Origin: Streptomyces chumphonensis
GTDB lineage: Bacteria > Actinomycetota > Actinomycetes > Streptomycetales > Streptomycetaceae
DNA length: 64,000 nucleotides
Direction of reading: 5' to 3'
Assembly: GCF_014779715.1 (NCBI RefSeq)
Contig: NZ_JACXYU010000001.1
Coordinates: forward strand, 992,001 to 1,056,000
A program made the translations under genes and the position numbers. The notes under the pieces were generated by a model, which saw nothing but the letters and a program-made list of their open reading frames with translations, was not told the origin of the DNA and searched no databases. Positions 19,190 through 26,566 of the stretch are shown here, piece by piece. Position 1 is the stretch's first letter. Each line of letters opens with the position of its first letter.

Positions 19190-19279
19190 CGCCGGGACAG
19201 GGGGTGAGCTGAGCTCTCCTTAACTTGTCGTGCCCACGCCTACGGTTTCGGGCACCCCCCGAAAACCGAGGAGAGACTC

Positions 19280-20629
19280 ATGCTCCACAGAACCCTCAAG
19301 GGCGTCTGCGCGGCCGTGCTCACGGCCGGCGCCCTTGTCGCGGCCGGGCAACCGGGCATAGCGGCGGCCGAACCCGCCCCGGTCAGGCCCCCGTCCGCTC
19401 CCGTCGCCGACCCCGGGCTGCTCACGGCGCTCCAGCGCGACCTCGGCCTCAGCGAGGACCAGGCCGAGCGGCGCCTGGCCGCCGAGAGCCGGGCCACCGC
19501 GGACGCGGCCGCCCTGCGCAGCGCGCTCGGTGACAGCTTCGCCGGTGCCTGGGTCAGCGGGAACGACGCCCGGCTGACCGTGGCCACGAGCGACGCGGCC
19601 GAGGCCGGCCGGATCACCGCCGAGGGCGCCCGGGCCGAGGTCGTCGGGCACACCCTGGCCGAGCTGGACGCCGTCAAGGCGCAGCTCGACCGGGCCGCCG
19701 TCAAGAAGGCGCCCGAGGCGGCGCCCGTCTGGTTCGTCGACGTCACCTCGAACGCGGTCGTCGTCCACTCACCGAAGCCCGCCCAGGCACGGGACTTCGT
19801 GGCCGCCAGCGGCGCCGACAGCGACCTGGTCAAGGTCGTGCGGTCCGACGAGCAGCCGCGGGCGCTCTACGACCTGCGCGGCGGCGACGCCTACTACATG
19901 GGGGGCAGCGGGCGCTGCTCGGTCGGCTTCCCGGTGACGCGCGGCTCGCAGCAGGGCTTCGCCACGGCCGGGCACTGCGGCCGGACCGGCACGACCACCT
20001 CCGGCTACAACCAGGTCTCCCAGGGCTCCTTCCAGGGCTCGTCCTTCCCCGGCAACGACTACGCCTGGGTCGCCACCAACTCCAACTGGACGGCCACCCC
20101 GTACGTGAAGGGCTCCGGCGGCGCCAACATCCAGGTGACCGGCTCCACGCAGGCCCCGGTCGGCGCCTCGATCTGCCGTTCCGGTTCCACCACCGGCTGG
20201 CACTGCGGCACGATCCAGCAGCACAACACCTCCGTCACCTACCCCGAGGGGACGATCACCGGCGTCACCCGCACCTCCGTGTGCGCCGAGCCCGGCGACT
20301 CCGGCGGCTCCTACATCTCGGGCAGCCAGGCCCAGGGCGTCACCTCCGGCGGCTCCGGCAACTGCCGTACCGGCGGTACGACCTACCACCAGCCCATCAA
20401 CGAGATCCTGCAGGCCTACGGGCTCACCCTGAAGACCACCACCGACCCGGGCGACCCCGGCGACCCGGGAGACCCGGGTGACCCGGGCGGCACGTGGTCG
20501 GCCGGCACCAACTACAGCGCCGGCGACACGGTCACCTACGGTTCCGCCACCTACCGGTGCCTCCAGGGCCACCGCTCGATGACCGGCTGGGAGCCCCCGA
20601 ACGTCCCCGCCCTCTGGCAGCGCCTGTGA
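19280..20629 (+). CDS. Streptogrisin C-like secreted serine protease with chitin-binding domain
   Basis: A 449-residue secreted S1 protease. It has a signal peptide (about 1-33) and an alpha-lytic-type pro-region ([19 protein letters not shown] and on). The mature chymotrypsin-like domain starts near residue 200. The triad is visible as His232 (TAGHCG), Asp260 (GNDYAW) and Ser341 (PGDSGGS). A GDP-repeat linker (bases 20449-20487) leads to a C-terminal chitin/cellulose-binding module of the CBM5/12 type ([30 protein letters not shown]). This is the streptogrisin C architecture of S. griseus. The pro-region should be self-cleaved after folding. GAGGAGAG lies before ATG 19280, and a strong terminator follows. 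Confidence 0.95.
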   Translation: MLHRTLKGVCAAVLTAGALVAAGQPGIAAAEPAPVRPPSAPVADPGLLTALQRDLGLSEDQAERRLAAESRATADAAALRSALGDSFAGAWVSGNDARLTVATSDAAEAGRITAEGARAEVVGHTLAELDAVKAQLDRAAVKKAPEAAPVWFVDVTSNAVVVHSPKPAQARDFVAASGADSDLVKVVRSDEQPRALYDLRGGDAYYMGGSGRCSVGFPVTRGSQQGFATAGHCGRTGTTTSGYNQVSQGSFQGSSFPGNDYAWVATNSNWTATPYVKGSGGANIQVTGSTQAPVGASICRSGSTTGWHCGTIQQHNTSVTYPEGTITGVTRTSVCAEPGDSGGSYISGSQAQGVTSGGSGNCRTGGTTYHQPINEILQAYGLTLKTTTDPGDPGDPGDPGDPGGTWSAGTNYSAGDTVTYGSATYRCLQGHRSMTGWEPPNVPALWQRL

Positions 20630-20647
20630 CCCCTTCCGAAGGGGCGT

Positions 20648-20687
20648 GAACGGCCGGGTCGCATGTGGGGATGCGGCCCGGCCGTTC
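20648..20687 (+). terminator. Terminator after the streptogrisin gene
   Basis: GAACGGCCGGGTCGCAT pairs with ATGCGGCCCGGCCGTTC over 17 bp with a single G-U pair and a 6-base loop, 18 bases after the stop codon. It is one of the strongest hairpins in the window. Confidence 0.75.
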
Positions 20688-20820
20688 CGCATGCCCGCGT
20701 CCGTCCCCCGGCCGGGGCCGGGGGACGGACGCGCCGTTGGGCCGTTGTTCACGCACCCGTCGGCCGGGGCCGGTCCCGCGGTCACCCTGCGGACGGGGCG
20801 GCCCGGGCAGGCTGGCCGGT

Positions 20821-22083
20821 ATGACGCTCAGCGAACGGGACGACGGCCCGGCGCGGCAGGTGGCCGACGCCGAGCGGGTGCTGCGCGACACGCCCCTGGG
20901 CGGGCCGACCGTGGGGCGGCTGGCGCGTGCGCTGCGCACCCTGGCCCACGCCGGCGAACCGCGCCGCGCCGTGACGCGGTGCGCGGAGCTCCAGGACCTC
21001 GCCGCCCGACGCGGCGTGCCCGGCTGGGTCGCCGTCTTCGGCACCCTGCACGCGGAACTCCTGCTCCGCCAGGGCCGGGTGCGCGACGCCGAGCGGCCGG
21101 CGCTGACGGCCCTGTCCTGCCTCCCCGGCGACGACGGCGACGACGGCGACGCGTTCGTCCTCGCGCCGACGGCCGCCCTCGTGCTGGCGCGCACCGGCAT
21201 GGGCCGGCACGCCGCCGCCGCGCGCATGCTGGCCCGGCCGGTGCGCACGGAGCTGCTGGGCTCCGTTCCGGGGACGGCCTACCTGCGGGCCCGGGGCCGG
21301 CACGCCCTCGCGACCGGTCAGCCGCACGCGGCGCTGACCGACTTCCTGGAGGCCGGACGGCTCGCACGGCTGCGCGGCGCCGACCGCCCCTCGGTGCTGC
21401 CCTGGCGCTCGGACGCCGCGCTGGCGCTCGCGCGGATCGGGGAACCGGTGCAGGCCGAGCAGCTGGCGCGGCAGCAGCTGGCGGGCCCGGAGGGGTGTGT
21501 GCCGTGGGTACGCGGGGTGGCCCTGCGGGCGTGGGCGGGAAGTGTGGAACCGCGCCGCCGCATCGGGCTCCTGGAGCAGTCCGCCGACGCCCTCGGACGG
21601 TCCGGGGACCGGCTGGAGCTGGCCCGGACGCTGGTGGACCTCGCGTCCGCCCTCCGGGCGCAGGGGGTCTCGGGCCGCGCGGGCGCCCTGGCGCGGCGGG
21701 CCTGGGGGCTGGCCCAGGCGTGCGGCGCCGAGGCGCTGTGCGCGGCGATCGACCCGGGGGCGGCGGGCCGCCCGGCCCCGCTCCCCCGCCCGGTCGGCGC
21801 CCGTGGGGGACCGCCCCCGGAGCCCGGCCGCACCGGCGCCGGGACCGGCGGGACGGACGAGGGCGCGCGGGCGGCGGCGCTGCTCAGCGCGTCCGAGCGG
21901 CGGGTCGCGGCGCTGGCGGCGCACGGCTACACCAACCGGGAGATCGCGTCCCGGCTGTACGTCACGGTCAGCACGGTGGAGCAGCACCTGACCCGCGTGT
22001 ACCGCAAGCTGGACATCTCCCGCCGCCAGGAACTCCCGCTGGACCTGCGGCCGGAGTCAGACCTGGAGCTCACCGTCCGCTGA
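20821..22083 (+). CDS. LuxR-family transcriptional regulator without ATPase domain
   Basis: A 420-residue protein. The C-terminal 60 residues are a LuxR/GerE helix-turn-helix (LSASERRVAALAAHGYTNRE, then STVEQHLTRVYRKLDISRR). The remaining 330 residues are helical and TPR-like (repeats of AL..ARIGEPVQAEQLARQQL type), resembling the C-terminal half of large LAL regulators but without their Walker motifs. ATG 20821 begins the conserved region; a longer in-frame extension crosses the upstream terminator. The last 27 bases overlap the convergent metallophosphoesterase gene. Target genes are not evident. Confidence 0.88.
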   Translation: MTLSERDDGPARQVADAERVLRDTPLGGPTVGRLARALRTLAHAGEPRRAVTRCAELQDLAARRGVPGWVAVFGTLHAELLLRQGRVRDAERPALTALSCLPGDDGDDGDAFVLAPTAALVLARTGMGRHAAAARMLARPVRTELLGSVPGTAYLRARGRHALATGQPHAALTDFLEAGRLARLRGADRPSVLPWRSDAALALARIGEPVQAEQLARQQLAGPEGCVPWVRGVALRAWAGSVEPRRRIGLLEQSADALGRSGDRLELARTLVDLASALRAQGVSGRAGALARRAWGLAQACGAEALCAAIDPGAAGRPAPLPRPVGARGGPPPEPGRTGAGTGGTDEGARAAALLSASERRVAALAAHGYTNREIASRLYVTVSTVEQHLTRVYRKLDISRRQELPLDLRPESDLELTVR

Positions 22084-22911
22084 CGCGGGCACGATCACCC
22101 GGGGCACGTTCCTCGGATGCCGGGGGCGCCGCCACTCGCGCGGATAGCCGACCGACACCTCCTCGAACGGCACCCCGTCGTACCGGGTGCTGCGCGGGAT
22201 GTGCAGGTGGCCGTAGACCATCGTGTGGGTGCGGAACCGCCGGTGCCAGTCGGCGGTCAGGTCGGTGCCGCACCACTGCGCGAACTGCGGGAAGTGCAGG
22301 ATGTCCGTCGGCCGGCGGACGAGCGGCCAGTGGTTGACGAGCACGAGCGGCGTCTGCGGGTCGCAGGCGGCCAGCCGCTGCTCCGTCGCGGCGACGCGGG
22401 CACGGCACCAGGCGTCCCGCGTCGGATAGGGGTCGGGGTGCAGCAGGAACTCGTCACTGCACACGACGCCGATGTCGTACGCCTCCTTGAGCGCCTGCTC
22501 CTTGGTCCGCGCCGTGGGCGTGCGCCAGCTGTAGTCGTAGAGCAGGAACAGCGGGGCGACGACGACCGGGCCGCCCCGGCCCGTCCACACCGGGTAGGGG
22601 TCCTCCGGGGTGAGGATCCCCATGGAGCGGCACAGTTCGACCAGGTGCAGGTAGCGCGCTTCGCCGCGCAGCCGCACCGGATCCTGCTTGGGGGTCCACA
22701 GCTCGTGGTTGCCCGGCGCCCAGATCACCCGGGCCCAGCGGCGGCGCAGGAGGTCCAGGGCCCAGCCGATGTCGGCCATCATCTCCCCGACGTCCCCGGC
22801 CACGATCAGCCAGTCGTCGTCGGACTCCGGGCGCAGCCGCTCGACGATCCTGCGGTTGTCCTCGTAGGCGACGTGCAGGTCACTGATCGCCCAGAGCTTT
22901 CCGTCCGGCAT
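22057..22911 (-). CDS. Calcineurin-like metallophosphoesterase
   Basis: A 284-residue phosphoesterase with the full metal-binding set: ISDLHVAY (DxH), VAGDVGEM (GDx2-3), APGNHELW (GNHE), VNHWP and VYGHLHIP (GHxH). These coordinate two metal ions for phosphomonoester or diester hydrolysis. No signal peptide, so cytosolic. The 3' end overlaps the luxR gene by 27 bases, tail to tail. In many Streptomyces a similar phosphoesterase sits beside a 4'-phosphopantetheinyl transferase gene; none is present here. The substrate is unknown. Confidence 0.93.
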   Translation of the reverse strand: MPDGKLWAISDLHVAYEDNRRIVERLRPESDDDWLIVAGDVGEMMADIGWALDLLRRRWARVIWAPGNHELWTPKQDPVRLRGEARYLHLVELCRSMGILTPEDPYPVWTGRGGPVVVAPLFLLYDYSWRTPTARTKEQALKEAYDIGVVCSDEFLLHPDPYPTRDAWCRARVAATEQRLAACDPQTPLVLVNHWPLVRRPTDILHFPQFAQWCGTDLTADWHRRFRTHTMVYGHLHIPRSTRYDGVPFEEVSVGYPREWRRPRHPRNVPRVIVPASADGELQV

Positions 22912-22978
22912 GCCTCGAACCTACGTGGTCGACACCGCCCGCGTCACCCCGGCCCCACCTCGGCCAGGACGCCCAACG

Positions 22979-24346
22979 TCACACGCCCAGAACGAGTTTG
23001 GCGGTGACGAAGTAGATGACGAGCCCGGTGGCGTCGACGAGGGTGGTGACCATGGGGGCCGAGACGACGGCCGGGTCGATGCGCAGCCGCTTGGCGAGGA
23101 GGGGCATCGTCCCGCCGATCGTGGCGGCCCAGGCGCAGATCAGCACCAGCGTCACACCGACGACGACGGCGACCTTGGCGCCGACGAAGGCGACCGCCAC
23201 CCCCACGCCGAGGACGGCCAGCAGGCCCCCCAGCACCACTCCGACGCGGCACTCACGCCATATGACCTTCAGCAGGTCCGAGCCGCGCACCTCGCCGACG
23301 GCCATGGCGCGCACGCAGGCGGTGGCCGCCTGGGCGCCCGCGTTCCCGCCGGCGCCGATGAGCATGGGGATGAACATGGCCAGCGCGGCGACCTGTTCGA
23401 GGGTGCCCTCGAAGGCGCGCGTCACGCTGACCGTGAGCGTGGCGGCGACCAGCAGCAGGGAGAGCCACAGGGCGCGGTAGCGGGCGAGCTGCCACACCCC
23501 GGCGGCCATGTAGTGGCCGGCCCAGGGGGCGGAGCCGGACTGCCGTGCCATGTCCTCGGTGTCGGCCGCCTCGATCAGCTCGTCGGCGTCGTCGAAGGTG
23601 AGGAGGCCGACGAGCCGGTCCTCGCTGTCGACGACGGGCAGGTTCAGGTCGTTCGTCTCGCGCATGAGGCGGGCGGCCTGCTCGGCGGAGTCGGCGGCGC
23701 GCGCGAACGTCGGCCGGGTGACGACGAGGGTGGAGACCATCGCGTCCGGGGGGCTCAGCACCAGCTCCCGCAGTTCCACGATGCCCGTGAGGCGGCGGCT
23801 GCGGTCGACGACGGGGAGGGTGTACACCGTCTCCGCGTGCGCGCCCTTCTCCCGGACGGTGCGCAGGGCCTGCTCCACGGTGAGGTCCTGGGAGAGCGCC
23901 ACCACCTCGGGCGTCATGTAGCGGCCGACCGAGCCCTCGGGGTATCCGAGGAGGGCCGCGGTCATGCGCCTCTCGTGCGTGCTGAGCCCGGCCAGGACCC
24001 GCTTGGCCACCTTGGCCGGCGCCTCGCGCAGCATCCGCGCGCGGTCGTCCGGGTCCATGCCCTCGACCAGGTCCCGGAAGGTGTGGTCCCGCAGCCCCTC
24101 CAGGATGGCCTGCTGGTCGACGGGCTCCAGTTCCTCGAAGACCGTCAGCGCCCGGTCCTTGTCGAGCAGCCGGAAGGCGATGCCGGCGGTCACGTTGTCC
24201 ATGCGCGCCAGCTCGTCGGCGATGATGTGCGGCTGGTGGGTCTCCAGCCACTCCAGCGCGGTGTGCAGGTGCTGGTTCTCCACTATGTCCTGGAGCGATT
24301 CGGGCAGCTCCGGGTGGAGGTCGTCGGCGACAGGGCTCTGCGGCAT
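22979..24346 (-). CDS. mgtE: Magnesium transporter MgtE
   Basis: A 455-residue Mg2+ channel of normal family length. The N-terminal helical domain (to about residue 130) is rich in acidic residues. Two CBS domains follow (YMTPEVVALSQDLTVEQAL; TFARAADSAEQAARLMRETN), whose Mg2+ binding closes the pore. Five membrane helices occupy residues about 280-455, with the pore motif GAGGNAGAQ in TM2. ATG 24346 has GAGGA upstream. A short, well-initiated ORF ends 83 bases upstream on the same strand and could regulate it. Otherwise it stands alone, 67 bases from the phosphoesterase gene. Confidence 0.95.
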   Translation of the reverse strand: MPQSPVADDLHPELPESLQDIVENQHLHTALEWLETHQPHIIADELARMDNVTAGIAFRLLDKDRALTVFEELEPVDQQAILEGLRDHTFRDLVEGMDPDDRARMLREAPAKVAKRVLAGLSTHERRMTAALLGYPEGSVGRYMTPEVVALSQDLTVEQALRTVREKGAHAETVYTLPVVDRSRRLTGIVELRELVLSPPDAMVSTLVVTRPTFARAADSAEQAARLMRETNDLNLPVVDSEDRLVGLLTFDDADELIEAADTEDMARQSGSAPWAGHYMAAGVWQLARYRALWLSLLLVAATLTVSVTRAFEGTLEQVAALAMFIPMLIGAGGNAGAQAATACVRAMAVGEVRGSDLLKVIWRECRVGVVLGGLLAVLGVGVAVAFVGAKVAVVVGVTLVLICAWAATIGGTMPLLAKRLRIDPAVVSAPMVTTLVDATGLVIYFVTAKLVLGV

Positions 24347-24429
24347 GGAAACGTCCTCAGCACTGCGGTGTGGTCGGGGTCGGGCACCGGGGGCCTACCG
24401 CGGGCACCGCCCACTGTCGCACTGCCGTG

Positions 24430-24492
24430 CTAGCGGAGGTCGGCGCCGCGCGGTGACCGACTGGGAGGTTCGCCGCACTTCCGCATGATCAT
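24430..24492 (-). CDS. Putative 20-residue leader peptide upstream of mgtE
   Basis: ATG 24492 has a near-perfect ribosome site AGGAGGTGG six bases upstream, and the frame ends at TAG 24430-24432 after 20 codons. The peptide begins MIMRKCGEPPSRS and contains a Pro-Pro pair and five arginines. The stop lies 83 bases before the mgtE start, and the gap is GC-rich with short hairpins. Leader peptides whose translation depends on Mg2+ are known for Mg2+ transporters in other bacteria, so an attenuation role is plausible. I cannot check conservation, and a chance ORF with a good ribosome site remains possible. Confidence 0.45.
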   Translation of the reverse strand: MIMRKCGEPPSRSPRGADLR

Positions 24493-24865
24493 GGACGCCA
24501 CCTCCTGTTCGTGCACCGCGTACCACCTCGGGGACGCCGTTGCAGGATACCGCCGCGTCCCGCGCGCGGGGGCGAGGGGTCCGGTGACCGGTGCGGCGGG
24601 TCCGGTGTCCGGTGAGCGGACGCCGCGGGACGGCACGCGGCGGTGGCGACGCGCACGGGCGGGACGAAAATTCGCCCCGGGCGGGCCGCGTACGTCCTGT
24701 TCAGGCCAACCCCCAGAGGTCTGGACCATCGGGCGTTCCCGCAGCCTCTTTACGCCGGTCTACGCGCGTGCAGTAATCGTGGCGTGCTCATGGCGAAAGC
24801 CAACGGCGCGCGCGCTGAACGCCGCACCATCCCGGCCCACCCCCACATCGCGCCAGGAGGCAGTC
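24493..24865. other. Divergent promoter region between the mgtE leader and the lysozyme gene
   Basis: About 373 bases. It carries the DasR/chitinase-type site at 24717-24728 and must hold promoters for both directions. TATCCT on the minus strand near 24547 is a possible -10 for the leader/mgtE transcript. No convincing -35/-10 pair is seen for the lysozyme side, and no protein-coding signal is evident. Confidence 0.4.
24717..24728. promoter_or_regulatory. DasR/chitinase-box operator upstream of the peptidoglycan-degradation cluster
   Basis: AGGTCTGGACCA; its complement TGGTCCAGACCT is, as I recall it, the direct-repeat element of Streptomyces chitinase promoters, which DasR binds. It differs from the dre core TGGTCTAGACCA at two positions. 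It lies 137 bases before the lysozyme start and is the first regulatory-looking site of the cluster. Confidence 0.5.
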
Positions 24866-25777
24866 ATGCCCGCGAACAGTTCACGCTCCCCCCACCGCCG
24901 CAGAGCCCGGTCCGGGACGGCCGCCCGCGCGGCCGCTCTCGGCGGCACGCTCACCGCCGTCCTCGCGCTCGTCCTCACCCTCGCCGTCCCCGCCTCCGCC
25001 GCCCAGCCGCCCGGCCCGGGCGAGCGGATCCAGCCCGGCGAGGCCTACATGGGCGTCGGCACCCGCATCGAGCAGGGCACCCCTCCCGGCGGCGACCGGG
25101 ACGGCGGCACCCTCGCGCCCGCCGACACCAGCGGCGTCCAGGGCATCGACGTCTCCCACTGGCAGGGCTCCATCAACTGGAACTCCGTGAAGGCCGCGGG
25201 CATCGACTTCGCCTACATCAAGGCCACCGAGGGGACGAGCTTCAAGGACTCGCGCTTCGGGGCCAACTACACCAGCGCCTACTACGCGGGGCTGATCCGC
25301 GGGGCCTACCACTTCGCACGGCCCAACTACTCCAACGGTGCCACGCAGGCGAACTTCTTCGCGAGCAACGGCGGCGCCTGGTCCCGCGACAACCAGACGC
25401 TGCCCGGCGTCCTCGACATCGAGCACAACCCCTCCGGGGCCATGTGCTACGGCCTCTCCACCACGCAGATGCGCACCTGGATCAACGACTTCTCCACCAC
25501 CTACAGGGCGCGCACGGGCCGCGACGTGGTCATCTACACCACGGCGAGCTGGTGGAACACCTGCACCGGGCGGTGGACCGGCATGTCCGACAAGGCCCCG
25601 CTGTGGATCGCCCACTGGGGCGTCAGCAGCCCCACCGTTCCCAGCGGCTTCCCGACCTGGACGATCTGGCAGTACACCGCGACGGGCCGGGTCGGCGGCG
25701 TCGCGGGCGACGTGGACCGCAACAAGTTCAACGGCTCGATGAGCCGCCTGCTCGCCCTGGCCAACAACACGGCCTGA
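24866..25777 (+). CDS. Secreted GH25 muramidase (lysozyme, cellosyl type)
   Basis: A 303-residue exported enzyme. A twin-Arg-containing, long signal (HRRRARSGTAARAAALGGTL then a hydrophobic core ending PASAAQP) covers about 1-48. The GH25 domain spans about 92-300, with GIDVSHWQG (Asp95), FAYIKATEGTSFKD, GAYHFA and LDIEHNPSG (Asp184/Glu186, the catalytic carboxylates). It cleaves the MurNAc-GlcNAc beta-1,4 bond of peptidoglycan, like cellosyl and the Streptomyces globisporus mutanolysin. AGGAGG precedes ATG 24866. It is the first of five wall-degrading genes on this strand. Confidence 0.94.
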   Translation: MPANSSRSPHRRRARSGTAARAAALGGTLTAVLALVLTLAVPASAAQPPGPGERIQPGEAYMGVGTRIEQGTPPGGDRDGGTLAPADTSGVQGIDVSHWQGSINWNSVKAAGIDFAYIKATEGTSFKDSRFGANYTSAYYAGLIRGAYHFARPNYSNGATQANFFASNGGAWSRDNQTLPGVLDIEHNPSGAMCYGLSTTQMRTWINDFSTTYRARTGRDVVIYTTASWWNTCTGRWTGMSDKAPLWIAHWGVSSPTVPSGFPTWTIWQYTATGRVGGVAGDVDRNKFNGSMSRLLALANNTA

Positions 25778-25859
25778 CCGCCGGACCGATCGGCGCACAC
25801 CCGGAGCGGGTCGCCACCGCCACGGCCCGCCCCGGCGTGCGTCATCCGAGGGAGGCTCC

Positions 25860-26513
25860 ATGCACCACCCCCACCTGAGCCGGCGCGGCCTGCTGATCGC
25901 CGGGGCGACGGGCCTGGCCGCCGCCGGTCTGCCGGCCGCCGGGGCCGCCGCGGCACCGGCCGTCGTCGAACCGGACATCGACGGGACGCGGGAGTGGAAC
26001 GCCCGCCCGCCCAACGGGACGGTCCGCGTGCTCTCCCAACGCCCCGACAAGATCATCGTCCACCACACGGTGAGCGCGAACACCTCCGACTTCTCCCGCG
26101 CCCAGGCACACGCCCACGCCCGCTGGGTCCAGGACCTCCACCTGGACCGCAACGGCTGGCTCGACACCGGCTACCACTTCGTCAACAGCCGGGGCGGCTG
26201 GCTCACCGAGGGGCGGCACCGCAGCCTGAGCACCCTCCAGGCGGGCTGGGGCCATGTCATGGCGGCGCACACCTCCGGGCAGAACGACCGCGCCGTCGGC
26301 ATCGCCAACGAGGGCTCCTACCACGACGGAGCCGTACCGCCCGCCGCCCAGTGGGAGGTCCTCGTCACCCTGTGCGCCTACGTGTGCGAGCGGTACGGCA
26401 TCGCGCCGCACCGCATCCACGGCCACCAGGACTTCGGCGACACCCTCTGCCCCGGCGTCCTCCAGGACATGCTGCCCCGGCTGCGGCAGGAGGTGGCCGA
26501 CCGGCTCCCCTGA
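25860..26513 (+). CDS. Secreted N-acetylmuramoyl-L-alanine amidase (Amidase_2/PGRP fold)
   Basis: A 217-residue zinc amidase. The N-terminus LSRRGLLIAGATGLAAAGLP is a Tat-type signal (RRGLL). The catalytic domain has VHHTVSAN (His68/69), WGHVMAAHTSGQND, VGIANEGSY, and HGHQDFGDTLCPG (His187/189 and Cys197), giving the His-His-Cys zinc site. It cuts the amide bond between MurNAc and the stem peptide. The gene follows the lysozyme by 82 bases and precedes nagZ by 53 bases, and a shared transcript is likely. GGGAGG lies before ATG 25860. Confidence 0.93.
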   Translation: MHHPHLSRRGLLIAGATGLAAAGLPAAGAAAAPAVVEPDIDGTREWNARPPNGTVRVLSQRPDKIIVHHTVSANTSDFSRAQAHAHARWVQDLHLDRNGWLDTGYHFVNSRGGWLTEGRHRSLSTLQAGWGHVMAAHTSGQNDRAVGIANEGSYHDGAVPPAAQWEVLVTLCAYVCERYGIAPHRIHGHQDFGDTLCPGVLQDMLPRLRQEVADRLP

Positions 26514-26566
26514 CCCACCGCCACCACCCACCGACGCCCTCCCCCACGCCCGGAAGGAACCCGTAC

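Noticed and set aside
20449..20487. Short tandem repeat as a possible CRISPR or mobile repeat
   Set aside because: It is the Gly-Asp-Pro linker coding repeat of the streptogrisin, in frame and without spacers.
22057..22911. Phosphopantetheinyl transferase gene next to the phosphoesterase
   Set aside because: No frame in the flanks shows the transferase motifs; the neighbours are luxR and mgtE.
24347..24429. An M-box or other Mg2+ riboswitch before mgtE
   Set aside because: The 83 bases are too short and lack recognisable M-box structure; only short GC hairpins are seen.
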